From the NCBI RefSeq assembly GCF_010183535.1, contig NW_026526025.1:124001-188000 (forward strand): a DNA stretch of 64,000 bases, in the 5' to 3' direction. A program made the position numbers and the translations under genes. Under the pieces are notes generated by a model. It saw only the letters and a list, made by a program, of their open reading frames with translations. It did not search any database and had not been told where the DNA came from. Shown one piece after another: positions 1 to 11,556 of this stretch (position 1 is the stretch's first letter; the number at the start of each line of letters is the position of its first letter). The DNA comes from Caenorhabditis remanei (lineage: Eukaryota > Nematoda > Chromadorea > Rhabditida > Rhabditidae).

Positions 1-679
1 TCCAAACTATCAATTCGACAATATCTTGGAGATAACTTCTTATTCAGCTAATTTCCCATCGCAAGAAAACCAAATAGGGTTTGGAACATAGCGTTAGCAA
101 ACTTTCCTTCGTTGCGTGGCAGTCATTCATGTAAACCGGTACACGATGTACGCACAATCGACGCGTAACATGAAGGTAGTCAAGAAACACCAAACCGAAT
201 CCTTTCTCTGCCCAACTGAGCCCTAAAAACGTTATCGTGCAAGCTGATTTCGTACAACTTTAATCCCATTCTCGTTTTCAGTGAATAATCACTTCTCTCG
301 ACTCATTTGTTCCCAAATTTATTTTTCGTTCTGCGGCAAGCCTGCTCCTGCGGGTTGGAGTGTGTTGCTTCCGCTTGACTCCAGTTTGATTCAGAATTTT
401 CTTCTTTTTTAATTTCTTAAAAATCTTGCAGACATGGTGAAAAACACGAAAAAATCTACTCACAGCCCCCACTTGTCTCTTATAAAAAAATAATGTGTTT
501 TGTAGTACTTAATGATTTTTTGTCAGTTGAAAATCTTGTTTATTGTAAAAAAACGGTAAAACACGAAATAAACTGTTCACAGAGATATAACATCTTCAAA
601 GAGAAAGGAAACAATTGAAGAGAAAAATATTAATCAAAGAGAAATAGCATCATTTAAAAAAGTCAAATAATAATTAATG
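1..679. other. Intergenic, nothing recognised
   Basis: AT-rich sequence with only short open frames in both strands. I see no domain, splice pattern, RNA gene or repeat that I can support here. Confidence 0.5.
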
Positions 680-1042
680 TTAATGGTAGGCAGAGACGAT
701 AGGAAGGTTGGAAAAAGTATTTTGCTCATCTAGATTTCTTACTGCTCTCAACGTTATTTGCCTCTGGAGTTCTCTTGGATTCTTGTTAGTTACGAAATCG
801 GCCGAGATGTTCCGTTTGTACGGCTTTCTAGATTTCTGCTTCAGCTCCGAACTTCTCGACCGACGGCTGCTTGGCTCCTTCATGTATAGTGGATCTTTGT
901 CGTAAGTTGACACATACTCCTCATTTTTCCAGGCTTCCATTCGTGACAATCGGCCGCGAGTCTCACTTAAAACACGTCGCAACATCCTGGCGCGTACTTT
1001 CCTACGAGATACATCAATTGAATTGTTCCCGTTGAGTTCCAA
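680..1042 (-). other. Orphan 120-codon open frame downstream of Ulp1-like gene
   Basis: This basic, charged open frame (many Arg, Lys and Ser) lies immediately after the stop codon that ends the Ulp1-like reading frame at 1049, in the same frame. It could be the former C-terminal tail of that protein, separated by a nonsense change, or a chance open frame. No family is recognised. It has no convincing start of its own (the first in-frame candidate is TTG), which favours a cut-off tail. Confidence 0.3.
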
Positions 1043-1048
1043 AGTGTT

Positions 1049-2021
1049 TCAGTCGAGATCCGCATCAACCTGAAAAACGGAATTTCCTTGATTTCAATAG
1101 AAACTATAAACTCACATTTCTTTTGAGCAATCCACGTTGATTATCTAAAATTGTTTCTAAATAAGATACCACCGATGGACCGCAGTCAATCAGATTCGAT
1201 TGGAGTGGGAGGTTCTTGACTCTCTTCAAAACAACTCTGCTTTCATGAAAAACAGCGGTTTCCGGATATTTTCCGCTTCTCTGGAGAGCTTGGAAATAGC
1301 ACTTCATGAAAACTTTAACCATACGGAGCACACGCTGACCACGATATTCAATTATATCGCCCATTGGATCCAAAAACAAAACGATGCAAGGAGACTTGTT
1401 TTCCTCAGATCCATCAAGAATAGCATCAAATGGATTTCTCACGACAATGAGCATAAAGTGGAATTCGTTGAAGTATGGACAACACCACATGTCCTTCTTG
1501 AAGTTATCAGTCCTGCTTCTAGTTCATCAATTGTGAATGAAGTATCATGCAGATCTTCGTTTTGTTCTTTCTCCTGATTTGATTCTGAAAAAATTATAAA
1601 TTTCAATTGTTATTTTCTAAAGTTGACTTTTGGGCCAAGAATAGAAAATCGGCGCCAGTTTTCAATTGAAAACACTTAGAACAAATTGGGAATAATCATA
1701 AAACACTGAAATATTTAAAAATAACTTGCGTCTTGCTCCTTCAATTCCAATAACTGCTGAACTACTTGGCACGTCCTGCTTTCTCTCACTCGGCTGCTCT
1801 AATTCCATTTTCTGTTGTTGAGCCAGCATTTTGATCTCACGACGACGGTTTTCTAGCTCCAACTTTATTTTTTTGTGCATGGCACGCGTTATACGTACTT
1901 CCACTTCTTCTTTCTCAGAGTCATCATCATTTTGTTGGGATATTTCCTCCTCTCGTTTACTTTCGCCCGCTCTTCGTTTCCTTTCGTCTGCTCTAAGGTT
2001 GTTTTGTTGAACCTGGTTCAT
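1049..2021 (-). pseudogene. Ulp1/SENP-like (C48) cysteine protease, degenerate
   Basis: Three pieces on the minus strand resemble a SUMO-protease gene. Exon 1 (2021-1730) is a charged Arg/Glu-rich N-terminus whose ATG follows an acceptor (ttacag), as for a trans-spliced leader. Its donor reads GCAAGT, and only this GC-AG choice keeps the next exon (from 1584) open. Further on, in another frame, is the second half of a C48 domain: FNEFHFMLIVV carries the catalytic His, LFLDP the Asp, LPLQSNLIDCG the Gln and nucleophile Cys. The part that should precede this, with the WLND-type motif, is missing, and the frame shifts near 1490. The last exon (1069-1049) ends after six codons. The active-site residues survive but half the catalytic domain is absent, so I call it a pseudogene; an unusual splice form cannot be excluded. 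Confidence 0.65.
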
Positions 2022-2099
2022 GACTCACTGTAAGTTTCTTTAAAAGGAACATTTGAAGAATAATTGATAATTAGAGCTAGTATAAGAGAAACGCAACTA

Positions 2100-5000
2100 G
2101 AGTATAAAGTAAAGTAAGGAGAAAGTGAGTGTCAACCACAGTGGGAAAAATGACTGTTCATTTTTTGTCTCTCCGTAGATGGATGGAGCGGTTGTATACC
2201 GCTGATCTTGATTGCCATATGTATTGATTTTTTGAGAGACACAGTTTTGGACAGACTGAAGGGAAAATGACTGGGTGGATGGGAATGAGAAGGGAATGAG
2301 TCACTGAGGGACTCGGCTATTGTTTCCCGCACATTTCTCTACGCAATAGATGTCACATGTTTGAACACAGCATTCTGAGTGAGATAAAAACGTAAAAATC
2401 TATATTAATTTTTCCATATAAGGTAGCTCAAGTTCTATACTTATTAGACTTATCTAGCTCGATTGTATTTTGTCGTTAGTAAGCAATTTTTGATGAGAGC
2501 AGCGGTTATTTGTAAGATTCGATAAAGTGGATACTACTCAAAAAGCATTCGGATTAATAAGCAAATTGAAAATTAAACAAGCTATTGCTAATCATTAATT
2601 GTTCTAGACGGAATAAAAAAATCTGACTATTCGATGGATCGGATTGTGTGAAAAAAGAGTGAGAGTCAGTTTGATTTATAAAAACCTCACTATTGATTTT
2701 GTTATCTAACCTCTGTGGGACCTCTATCGAGTGCAGTCAAGACACAGTTTTGGAACGACAGAAGGGAAGATCAGGAGAAGGGAAAATGAATGAGTGGATA
2801 AGAATAAGAAAGGACTGGGTCATCGTTCTGAGTGAGATGAAAAACTCAAAAATCTATATCAATTGCGGTCTTTGGGAAAAATTTCTGAAGTAAATATTTT
2901 TGAATTTGTACTAAAGTAAGAGTTCAAAGTGGAAAGTTGTATAAACTTTTAGTCATCATAAATTGCTCTCGGTGAGAAAACATAAAAAATAATAATAAAT
3001 CCTGATGAGATGGATTGGAGTAAAACAAGGATGAAAAGAGTGGTAACCAACAAAACATTAACTACTAATTTTGCTGCTTAACTTTTGGATAGTATCTATG
3101 GAATGACTGTAAGGCATATTTTTGTTATATAAGAGACGCAGCTTTTGGAATAACTGAAGGAAAGATCAGGAGAAATGACTGGGTGTATGTGAATGATAAG
3201 GGTATTAGGTCACTGAAGGACCCAGCTACTCTTTCTTGGGTGTGCGTTATTTACAATCGTTCTTGAGGACAATAGATGTCTTATAATAGAAATCATCGTT
3301 ATCAGTAAGATTAGAATCACAAAAGTCAATAATAATTTCGGTCTTTGGGAAAAATCTATAGAGAAATAAGAATATTTTCGAAACGGAACGTTGTTCAAAA
3401 TTGAAAATTGAATAAACTACTGGTCATCATACATTTTTCGTCGGTGAAAGCAAAACTGAAACCGAAAGAGAATTCTAATGAGACGGATTGGACTTAAGAT
3501 GATATTAAAAAAGGAATGATTTATAAAATCAACGGTCTTGTGTAAGATTTTCTAAAGTTTAAAAAGTACTAGGGTTAATATATATGAAAAATTTACTACA
3601 GATCATGACTTCGTTAACGAACACGTAGAATGAGAAAGAGATGACCGGCCCGCGCATAGCGTGGGCGGTTGTCGCGACGGGATCTTTTTTGTATGAAATT
3701 CTACACGTAAAGCCATTGGGCTAAAAAATATCGATAGATGAGAGCATGAATGGGGATCTGCAAAACTCCGAAGCCTATGGATGATACCTATAAAACCTCT
3801 AAATCATATTAATTTTTCCATATAGGGTATCTTACGTTTAATACTTATCTAGCAAGGTTGTGCTAGTATTCCAAAGTTTGAAAAGCATGTTTCATGAGAG
3901 CAACGGTCACTTGTAAGATTAGCGGAAGTGGGCATTATTCAAAAAGTAGTTGGGTAAAAAAAACTGATTAAACGATTACTCATCATTAAAACTTGGACTG
4001 TGAAATAGAGAGTGACAGTTAACTTAATTTATGAAAAATTCACAATTAATTATGTTGTCTAACCTATGGATCCGAGCTGTGCGGAATTCCTTCCTTCGAC
4101 TTCCTTCTTCTTTCTTCCTTCTTCCTTTTTCCCTTTTGAAAAATTCACTTCCTTCTTCCTTCTTCCCTCTTCCTTTTCAAAATTTTTACTTTCTTCTTAT
4201 TCCTTCCTTCTTCCGTTGAATTTTTTTCGCCACTTCCGACTTCCGTGTAAAAAAGTTTACAAAAATTTTGTAATTTTTGACGGGATTTCGGCGGAATTTT
4301 GGTGGTTTTTGATGGAATTTTGTAGGAAAACAACGCCAAAATTCGTTTTCAGAGATGACTAGAAAAAATTTCCTCAAATTTGTCATTTTCAAAATTAACT
4401 TCCGACTTCCGGGTTCTGAACCCAACTCCCTTCTTCCTTCTTCCTTCTTCCCTTTTGAAAATTTAAGGTCCTTCTTCCTTCTTCCTTCTTCCCTTTTAAA
4501 AATTTTAGTTCCTTCTTCCTTCTTCCCTTTTAAAAATTTTAGTTCCGCACAGCTCTGCTATGGATGATACCAATAGAACCTCTTTCAAGTGCACTGATGT
4601 CTCAAGGGACGCAGTTTTTGGAATAACTGAAGGAAAGATCAGGAGAAATGACTGAGTGTATGTGAATGAGAAGTGTATGAGGTCACTGAAAGACCGAACT
4701 ACTCTTTCTTTGGTGTACCTCATTTACACGCGTTCTTGTGCGCAATAGATGCTTTAAAACAGGAAGCCCTGTTTTGAATGAGATGAGGAACAGAAATCAA
4801 TACTAATTTCGGTTTTTGGAAAACTCTCTAAAGTAAATCATAAATTGTTATCGTTAAAAGCAAAATTGGAAGCAAAGGTGAATCCTGATAAGATAGGTTG
4901 GACTAAAAAAAAGTCACTAAGTAGTGGGAGAGAGTCCTGAAATGAGAAAAAAAGACTAAAAGTAAGAAAAATAAGTAAAAGTGAATGAGAGTGAGAAGAT

Positions 5001-5130
5001 AATAAGTCACTGAAAAACTTAGTAACTCTTTCTTGAGCGTTCGTCATTTACCGTTGCTTTCAACGTTCTTCTGCGCAACATATGTCCTACAATTCGCCGC
5101 ACCGTTTTGAATGAAATAAGAATCTCGAAA
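2100..5130. repeat. Array of about five diverged direct repeats
   Basis: The same landmarks recur in the same order: a block around 'gaaggaaagatcaggagaaa', then 'gtcactgaaggac', then 'gcaatagatgt', then 'gagtgagat...aaaatc'. Copies are visible near 2150-2400, 2690-2880, 3110-3340, 4600-4800 and 4930-5130, and linking segments (for example 'atattaatttttccatata' at about 2405 and 3808) also recur. Divergence is high, so the array is old. Short open frames within it are mostly the same repeat read on the minus strand; I do not call them genes. Confidence 0.65.
4072..4557. mobile_element. hAT-like non-autonomous element, 486 bp
   Basis: The ends are CCGAGCTGTGCGG and its inverse CCGCACAGCTCTG (12 of 13 positions match; terminal CAG-type end on the right). 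They are flanked by a perfect 8-bp direct repeat, ctatggat, at 4064-4071 and 4558-4565, the target duplication length typical of hAT elements. The interior is very pyrimidine-rich (cttccttcttccc repeats) with no transposase, so it is a MITE. It interrupts one unit of the surrounding repeat array and is therefore younger than it. Confidence 0.8.
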
Positions 5131-5722
5131 ATCAATATTAATTCTTCACATATTATCAACAAAAAAAAGTTCCGACAATTTTTACCGACGCGTAAAGCCG
5201 CGCCACTGATCTTCGGGAATGCCCACTCATTATCCTGCAAGATCAGGGCACGGTTTCAGTTTTATTCACACTGATTTCGCGGGTAAAAATTTGATAGCAT
5301 TTTTGTCATTGCATTTTTCTGTTTTAAAATACAATGGATTCTGATCAAAAATATGTTCTTTAATTTTGACTTTCCAATTTTTTTTCGACAAAGCTGTTTT
5401 TCATTGCTCGAAACAATTTTATAAAAAGAGAAATAAGACACCAATGAGGTATGTATGAGAAGGAACTTGTTGAGTGGAAATTGAAAGCTGTAACATTAAA
5501 AAGTGTTCGAATGAGGAATCAGAAGATTTGACAGCAGATGGGGTAAAAATACTGGTATTTCAGAAAACGGATGGAAAATTAAGTGTCAGTCAGGAATCAT
5601 AGCAGGTATTCGTGTAAAGAATGGAAAACTTTTAAAACAATTCGAAACAAAAAAGAAAGGAAATATGTATATTGATATATATAAATATATATATACCCGA
5701 GGAAGTATTATATGTGAGAGGT
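5131..5722. other. Intergenic, nothing recognised
   Basis: AT-rich DNA downstream of the kinase gene, with a short run of TATA-type dinucleotides near 5665-5695. No gene or repeat is recognised. Confidence 0.4.
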
Positions 5723-6928
5723 TTAGACGAGAAATTTGTTCTTTTTGATCTTCTTGAAAGAAGGACGGCTGTCCGGGTTGAGGATGAGAACAGACGTGAG
5801 CATTGAGAAGAACGCCTTTGCTTCATCCGATCTTTTCAATTGCAGAAGTCCTCGTGTTGAAGAAGAAGATGAGGCAGATCTCTTCAGATACGAATGTACG
5901 TTTCCACCGATTCTTGATGATCTGAAAAAAAACACTAATTGATGAAAACCAGCTACTTAAAAAAACATCCTTTCAAAATTATAGTTGTTGTCTAGTTTTC
6001 CGGTTCTCTTCTCATTAGTTTGAACTACTAACCCATATTTTTCTGCTTTTTTCATCATCTCACGCGGCATTCGTGCGTTGGTGACCGTTAGAATTTTTTG
6101 AAACTGCGAAACCTCTGAGTCTGGGCCGACCGCACCGGGAAACAAAAAGTCTCCGGTGTACAATTCGGCAGCCACAGCACCGAAAGACCAGACGTCTGCC
6201 TTTGTATCGTATGGCAGTCCTGAAAAATGTGAACTGTTTATTGGAAAGATGGAATTTGCGTTTATGAAGCGGTAAGAACAATTCACTTACCGAGAAGAAT
6301 TTCAGGAGCTCGGTAGAATTGAGTTTGCACGATTCTCGGCACTGTCGCAGCTCCATCGACTTCATGAAAGCGGCACACTCCGAAATCTCCGATTTGAATG
6401 GTAACATCTGATCATTGAATCAGAGAATGCGAGTTGTCGGAGAAATCAAGTTGAAAATCTTCGTTCTCCGTGAAGTAAATATTTGCCGTCTTCAGGTCCA
6501 AGTGGTAAACTTTGAGATTCTCCAAATGATCCATTCCATTTACAATTTGCTGGCACATCATTTTGATAGATTGCAACGGGAATGCAACCCTTGGAACAAT
6601 CATCGAGCTGGTGGACCCATTTCGAGCTCTCGCTTAAATGTCTCGCTCTTTTGCCTCTGGAAAATGAAATTTCATGTAACATACCAATACGTTCTACCAT
6701 AATAAAGAAAAGCGGTTAATCGGTAGAATTTTAATACTTTTTGTCGTTTTCTGGCACCATGGGACAGGTCTCATATGAACTTACAGGTTACAAGAGAGTT
6801 TAGAATTCTCCATAAGGTTACATAAATGTTTAAAGGTCTTATCAGTGTGCTTCGTATTTTCACCCAGAAACGCCAGTTTTGTGATGCAACCGATTATCAC
6901 GCATGCTTTCTTGATTTTTGCATTTTTC

Positions 6929-7394
6929 TTACAAGGGAAGTCTTTGAAGACGCTCTTTCGCTACTTTCAAACGACCTATCAGTTTCCTTATAAGTGTTTT
7001 CGACCGCGGTGTGTCCATTTCTGCAGTCAAAACCTGCTATATGTCTATGGGAGCCGAGATATGAGGTCTGAAACTTTTCATATGGATAAGCTTCTTCACG
7101 TGGAATTCCAAATCGACCCGTTGTATACGCAAGATATTCTTATTTTTGCGACGTACCAGCACAGGTAAACCGCTGGGGAACACAAATGAAACCGCGCGGT
7201 GGCGTTTATACCGCCGGATTTGAAATTTCACATGAAAAAGCTTATCCATATGAAAAGTTTCAAAGCTCATAATTCGGCTCTCATACACATTTAGCAGGTT
7301 TTGACAGCAGAAATGGACTCCTTGTGGTCGAAAATACTTTAAACCAAATTTATAGGTCGTTTAAAAGTGGCGTCTCCCATGACTTCCCTTGTTA
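6929..7394. repeat. Palindromic MITE inside kinase intron
   Basis: The left arm (from 6929, 'ttacaagggaagtc') and right arm (ending 7394) are inverted copies of roughly 200 bp with scattered mismatches; shared blocks include 'cttttcatatggataagct' and 'aaaacctgcta'. There is no coding capacity. A second, split copy lies at about 13045-13630. Confidence 0.75.
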
Positions 7395-7419
7395 GGCTAA
7401 TTTTGAAAAACTAATAAAA

Positions 7420-7600
7420 ATCATTCTTATATATAAAACGCATGTGGAGTCTGTCCATCTGTCCCAATGTCCGCAAATTTTGAGAAATGAGAAAGAAAGG
7501 CGGCCGGGCCCAAAATCGAACTTGCGCTCTTTGGGCAGCGACCACCGCCTTGGGCCATTCGGCCACGCATACACTTTCGGGAAAAGGCGGCCAGGTGAAT
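7420..7600 (-). mobile_element. tRNA(Leu)-derived SINE-like element, copy 1
   Basis: Read on the minus strand this starts with a tRNA-Leu-like head: an A-box-like TGGCCGAATGG, a CCCAAGGCGGTGG anticodon-arm-like stretch and a B-box-like AAGTTCGATTT. A pyrimidine-rich linker, TTGCGGACA and a tail TTTTATATATAAGAATGAT follow. The same head, linker and tail occur in the same order at 17985-18141 on the plus strand, which is why I call it a SINE and not a tRNA pseudogene. It sits in the 1.3-kb intron of the kinase gene. Confidence 0.6.
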
Positions 7601-9005
7601 GAGGAGAGGCCAACCAGGCTGGTGTATTATAAACGGTTTGTTAACAACAATGAGGGAAAGTTTGGTTATACTCCCCATATTGATAGCTTTCCCCATTGTC
7701 TCCAGTTAACAATGAAAAAGGCGCTGATGAAAAATTGTATAGGATCTCTAAACTCTCATGGGGATGTATGTAACTAAGGGATCTTCAGATTGTATATAAC
7801 TAAGGGATCTGTGAACTCATTCGAAACTTTTAAATTTTTTGTCTCCCGCTTTACATTGCAGTTTTTTATTTATCGGAAGTTCGCTAAACTTTTCAAACTT
7901 TTTTGAAGCTGTTCATTATTCTTTTTTTTCTTTCTGAAACCAAATAATCATCACTTACTGTTCAAAGTGTCCCAAATCGAGAGTCCAAGAACTCGGGTGA
8001 TAATGACTCTGGTACTGAATCCAGCCGGTGTAGAAAGCAAGTCTCCAGTAGACACCAATTGCAACAGCTGAGGATGAGGCGATTGTCGAAGAAGATCGTA
8101 GACCTGGAAAATGCGAACATTGTTTTGAAATACTCTAAATCAATAAAGGTGATGAAAGTAATTTGAACACCTTTGTATGAAATTGGCCTAACAATTTGTT
8201 TTATTTAGATCTTTTCAATTTATAAAGACAGGAAATACAACCCGCTTTGAGAATTTTCAGTATTCCAATATGAAAAAGGTTCAAAGCTCACCTTCAGTTC
8301 AATTTCTCCAGGAGCAATCTTGGATGCCGGCTGCAGGGCTTTCAGGAACTTGGCAGCAAACATCTCTTGGTTCTTGAAAACGAAAATAATTTATTATATC
8401 TGAAAACTGTTAGTCAAACCTTGTTTGACACCGAGAAAGCCACTCCATATTCTCCTCTCCCGAGAAAATGATTGATGACGTCTGAAATCTGTTTTTGTGA
8501 TTCTATTATCCAAATATTTCTTACATTCATCTTCGTCAATCCTAAACGCTTTCATTTTTTGGATTGATTGAACGTCTGCAGAGCTTCTGGGTGACGCCGA
8601 TCGATCTTCATCTGAGTCAGAGTATCCTGGAGAGGTGGGAGTGTATCGCGGAGAGGTGAGAGAGTGATATCGAGCAACGGTCACCAGGGTTGGACGAGCA
8701 AAAGAATTCGGGACCGTGTTTCGATTAGGCGCCTCCGATCGATCTTCATCTGAGTCAGAGTATACCGGAGAGGTGGGAGTGTATCGCGGAGAGGTCAGAG
8801 AGTGATATCGAGCAACGGTCACCTGGGTTGGACGGGCAGAAGAACTCGTGACGGGGTTTCGAATAGGCGCCTCCGATGAATTTCCAACCGAGGAAGAGTA
8901 ATCCGGAAAGGTTGAACGTCTTCTCGAGAGATGAGCATTCAATCCAGTGGTGGGAGAATAATCTGGAGAACCGGTCTCCAGGTTTGGGTAGCGACCACTT
9001 GCCAT

Positions 9006-10700
9006 CTGCAAAACACAATTTGGAGAAATTTTCGAAGAGGAATCGCAAAACAATACGGAACATTCTGCTCAAATTGCGAAACGCTAAAAAAACAGAATGA
9101 GAAACCATGAGAAAACCGGCTCAAAATCAATGAGATCCTCAGAAGGGGATCATAAAAATCAATAACAAGCTAACGAAAAAATGAGGGATTAGGATAAAAA
9201 CAAATGGAAGAGGTCACTACGATCCGAAACAAAACGACATCTACAGTTTCAACTCAGAAAAATCAAACGGGTGTTTTCAGTCTTGCAAATGCCAGTCTCA
9301 CATTTCACTAGGCCAGAGCATTCCGAGAAATCGAAGTGATCGATTCTGCCGTTACCTTCACACACTCTCGACGTTAACGGAGTTATTGAGTCGCTCGTCG
9401 GACCGCTACGCACGGCCGCTCGCGGCCAAAGCAAGAGAATAAACAAAGGTAGGAGAGAGTGTGTCAGACCGCGGTTTGGTGGACCGCATACCAGAGATGT
9501 TGGGAAGTGAAAATTTTCTTATCCGGAAGTCGGAAGTCGGAATTTTATATAAATCTGTCTTTCAACAAACTAAATAACTACTGTCCTTTGCGGGTTGCAA
9601 AAAATTTGAAGGTCAATGAATAAGACAGGAAGAAAATCAAATAGCGAAGTGTGCCCGCACATTTGTTCTGATGCTGGTGACCGTTAGACACCGTGGTGTG
9701 GTCAAGACAGAGAGGTATCCGTAACTAAGTAGTACTGAAGAGAAAGAGAAAGATGGAGAAAATAGAGGATGATTAGTCACTGCGACACCAATGGCGAGAA
9801 GAAATAAAATACACTATGAACCTAAGGCTACCTATGTCAAGGCACTATATTGATAGCAGGGTTACGTCGCGGAGTCAGATAGGGGAGTGCTATGATCCTG
9901 TTCGGAAATGTTTCGCTTAACTTGTAATACTTTTTTTTGAAATGAAATATGAAAAATCGATAAATAAGGTTTTTGTGAAACTCAAAGCAAAATAATAGCT
10001 ATAAAAAATCCAGAATCAATTTGTAGATTTACTTTTTTAAATGTAAACTCAATGTCAGCATCCAAACTGTAGGAAGAAAAACTGGCCCGGAAAATAAAAA
10101 TTTATTTGAACAGTTCTAAAATATATATTTTCACAATTTTCCCGCTCCAATTTTGGCTTTTTCATCATTTTACTCAAACAAGTTGGAATCATTTGAGCAA
10201 AAATTAATTGAAAACAAGAAAAACATATTCATAAAACTTCTGCTATGTTCAACAAACAGAAAAATTTTTAATTCGAAAGATGACGCGAATAAAGAAAACT
10301 GGCCCGAAGCAACGTCCGCTATGTTGCTCAATTGTCTGCGTCTCTCCGTGGCCGTTCAATGAAGCATGTGTTTTCACTGCTTACGTCAGCCATGCAAATT
10401 TCTGTTGAGATTTCGCAATATATGTGCAGGTTACTTGTTTTTTTAGTAATGAACAAAACTAAAACTACAACAGTAAATATAAATATTTATTAAAAAATAT
10501 TTGTGTTTGATTAAAATGCATATCAGTCTGTAGATGACCATTTAGTGCAAATGGATTGAGATGAAGTTTTAGAATGAGGTGAAACTCTAATAAAACTGTA
10601 TCAGTATTTCTCATACTTGTCCATTACATAGTTTAATAATGAAATAATAATGAAATAACGAGAGAAAATTGGTGAGAAAACCTTTTTTAACTACAGTTCG
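9006..10700. other. Intergenic; probable kinase promoter side
   Basis: Upstream of the kinase start. Contains a GC-richer stretch at 9330-9480 and, near 9520, 'ggaagtcggaagtcgg', which resembles the interior of the hAT-like element at 4.2 kb and may be a scrap of the same family. The rest is AT-rich without recognised content. Confidence 0.35.
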
Positions 10701-10711
10701 GTCCAAAAGGT

Positions 10712-11115
10712 TGTAAACTTTTGCCGTTTTCTGTTGAAATTGGCCAACTTTGAGAGTGTGACATGGTAATACTGATTGTCTCCCATCAGGTAGTTTTTTA
10801 ATGGGTTATAGAGAACAATAACAGAGCTTTGTTTTTGTAGTTGACAACTTTTTTATACGGACACTCCCTAGAGAGTTATGGTTATTTTAAGACAACATTG
10901 GAATTGGTCGATTTGAGAAAGAAGTTACTTTGTCAATACGTAACTTGCTAGGGAGTGCCCGTACAAAAAAGTTGTCAACTACCAAAACAAAGCTCTGTTA
11001 TTGTTCTCTATAACTTTTTCAAAACTATTTAATGGGACAATCGGTATTACCATGCCACACTCTCAAAGATGGCCAATTTCAACTGAAAACGGCAAAAGAT
11101 GCGAAGACGTTTACC
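10712..11115. repeat. Palindromic MITE, about 400 bp
   Basis: Left arm 10712-10885 and right arm 10945-11115 are inverted copies; shared blocks include 'ttttgccgtttt', 'ttgaaattggcca', 'gagaacaataacagagcttt' and 'gttgacaactttttt'. A diverged one-armed relative lies at about 39655-39800. No open frame. Confidence 0.75.
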
Positions 11116-11556
11116 GGTTGTTTTTGACGTTTTTAGGCTTTTTGAGATTTTTCAATAACATTTTTAATCATAGGTTGAACGAATGAATTTTAAAACCTGA
11201 AAAACTGTTCTATATAACAAAAGTGAGAAAAAATTCAATGCTGATTTCAACTACTTTTTATGGATTTTCCACCAATTACTTTCCTGACACAGGGTTCAAT
11301 TCATATGCAAATACGCTAATAATGCTTCTGGCTAACAGCAGTCTGATTATACAGAAATCGATACTTGAGCGAGTAAAAAGTGCAGATCATTTACTGAGGC
11401 ACGGCATCCCAGTCTACTAAAGCGCCAAACTTTGCTGATTTTCACCTTTTTTCAGACCGCCAGCAGTCTCTTGGCGCACCCCTCGTCCATTTTTTCCAGA
11501 AAATTTCACAATTACTTTTTTGTCAAAATTGGATTTTTGCGTTGCTTTTGCTGCAG

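Larger units (their letters stand above)
5723..9005 (-). pseudogene. Protein kinase (CMGC-like) with disordered repeat N-terminus, broken
   Basis: Eight exons with compatible phases can be followed: 9005-8525, 8481-8420, 8372-8292, 8103-7959, 6656-6459, 6407-6291, 6219-5967, 5921-5723 (about 512 codons). The first ATG directly follows a tttgcag acceptor. The N-terminal 160 residues are low-complexity and contain a 46-residue unit twice, each with TSPRYTPTSP. The kinase domain follows: glycine loop LGRGEYGVAFSV, lysine in FAAKFLK, helix-C Glu in EIELK, catalytic loop YHLDLKTAN, DFG, RAPEILLG, DVWSFGAVAAELYTG and a final NPDSRP. Two lesions exist: an in-frame TAA at 6636-6634 in exon 5, and the donor of the 51-bp intron 6458-6408 reads AT instead of GT. 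Everything else is open, so inactivation looks recent. The APE region and the insert after DVWSFG suggest CMGC; the exact family is not resolved. Intron 4 is enlarged by two mobile elements. Confidence 0.82.
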
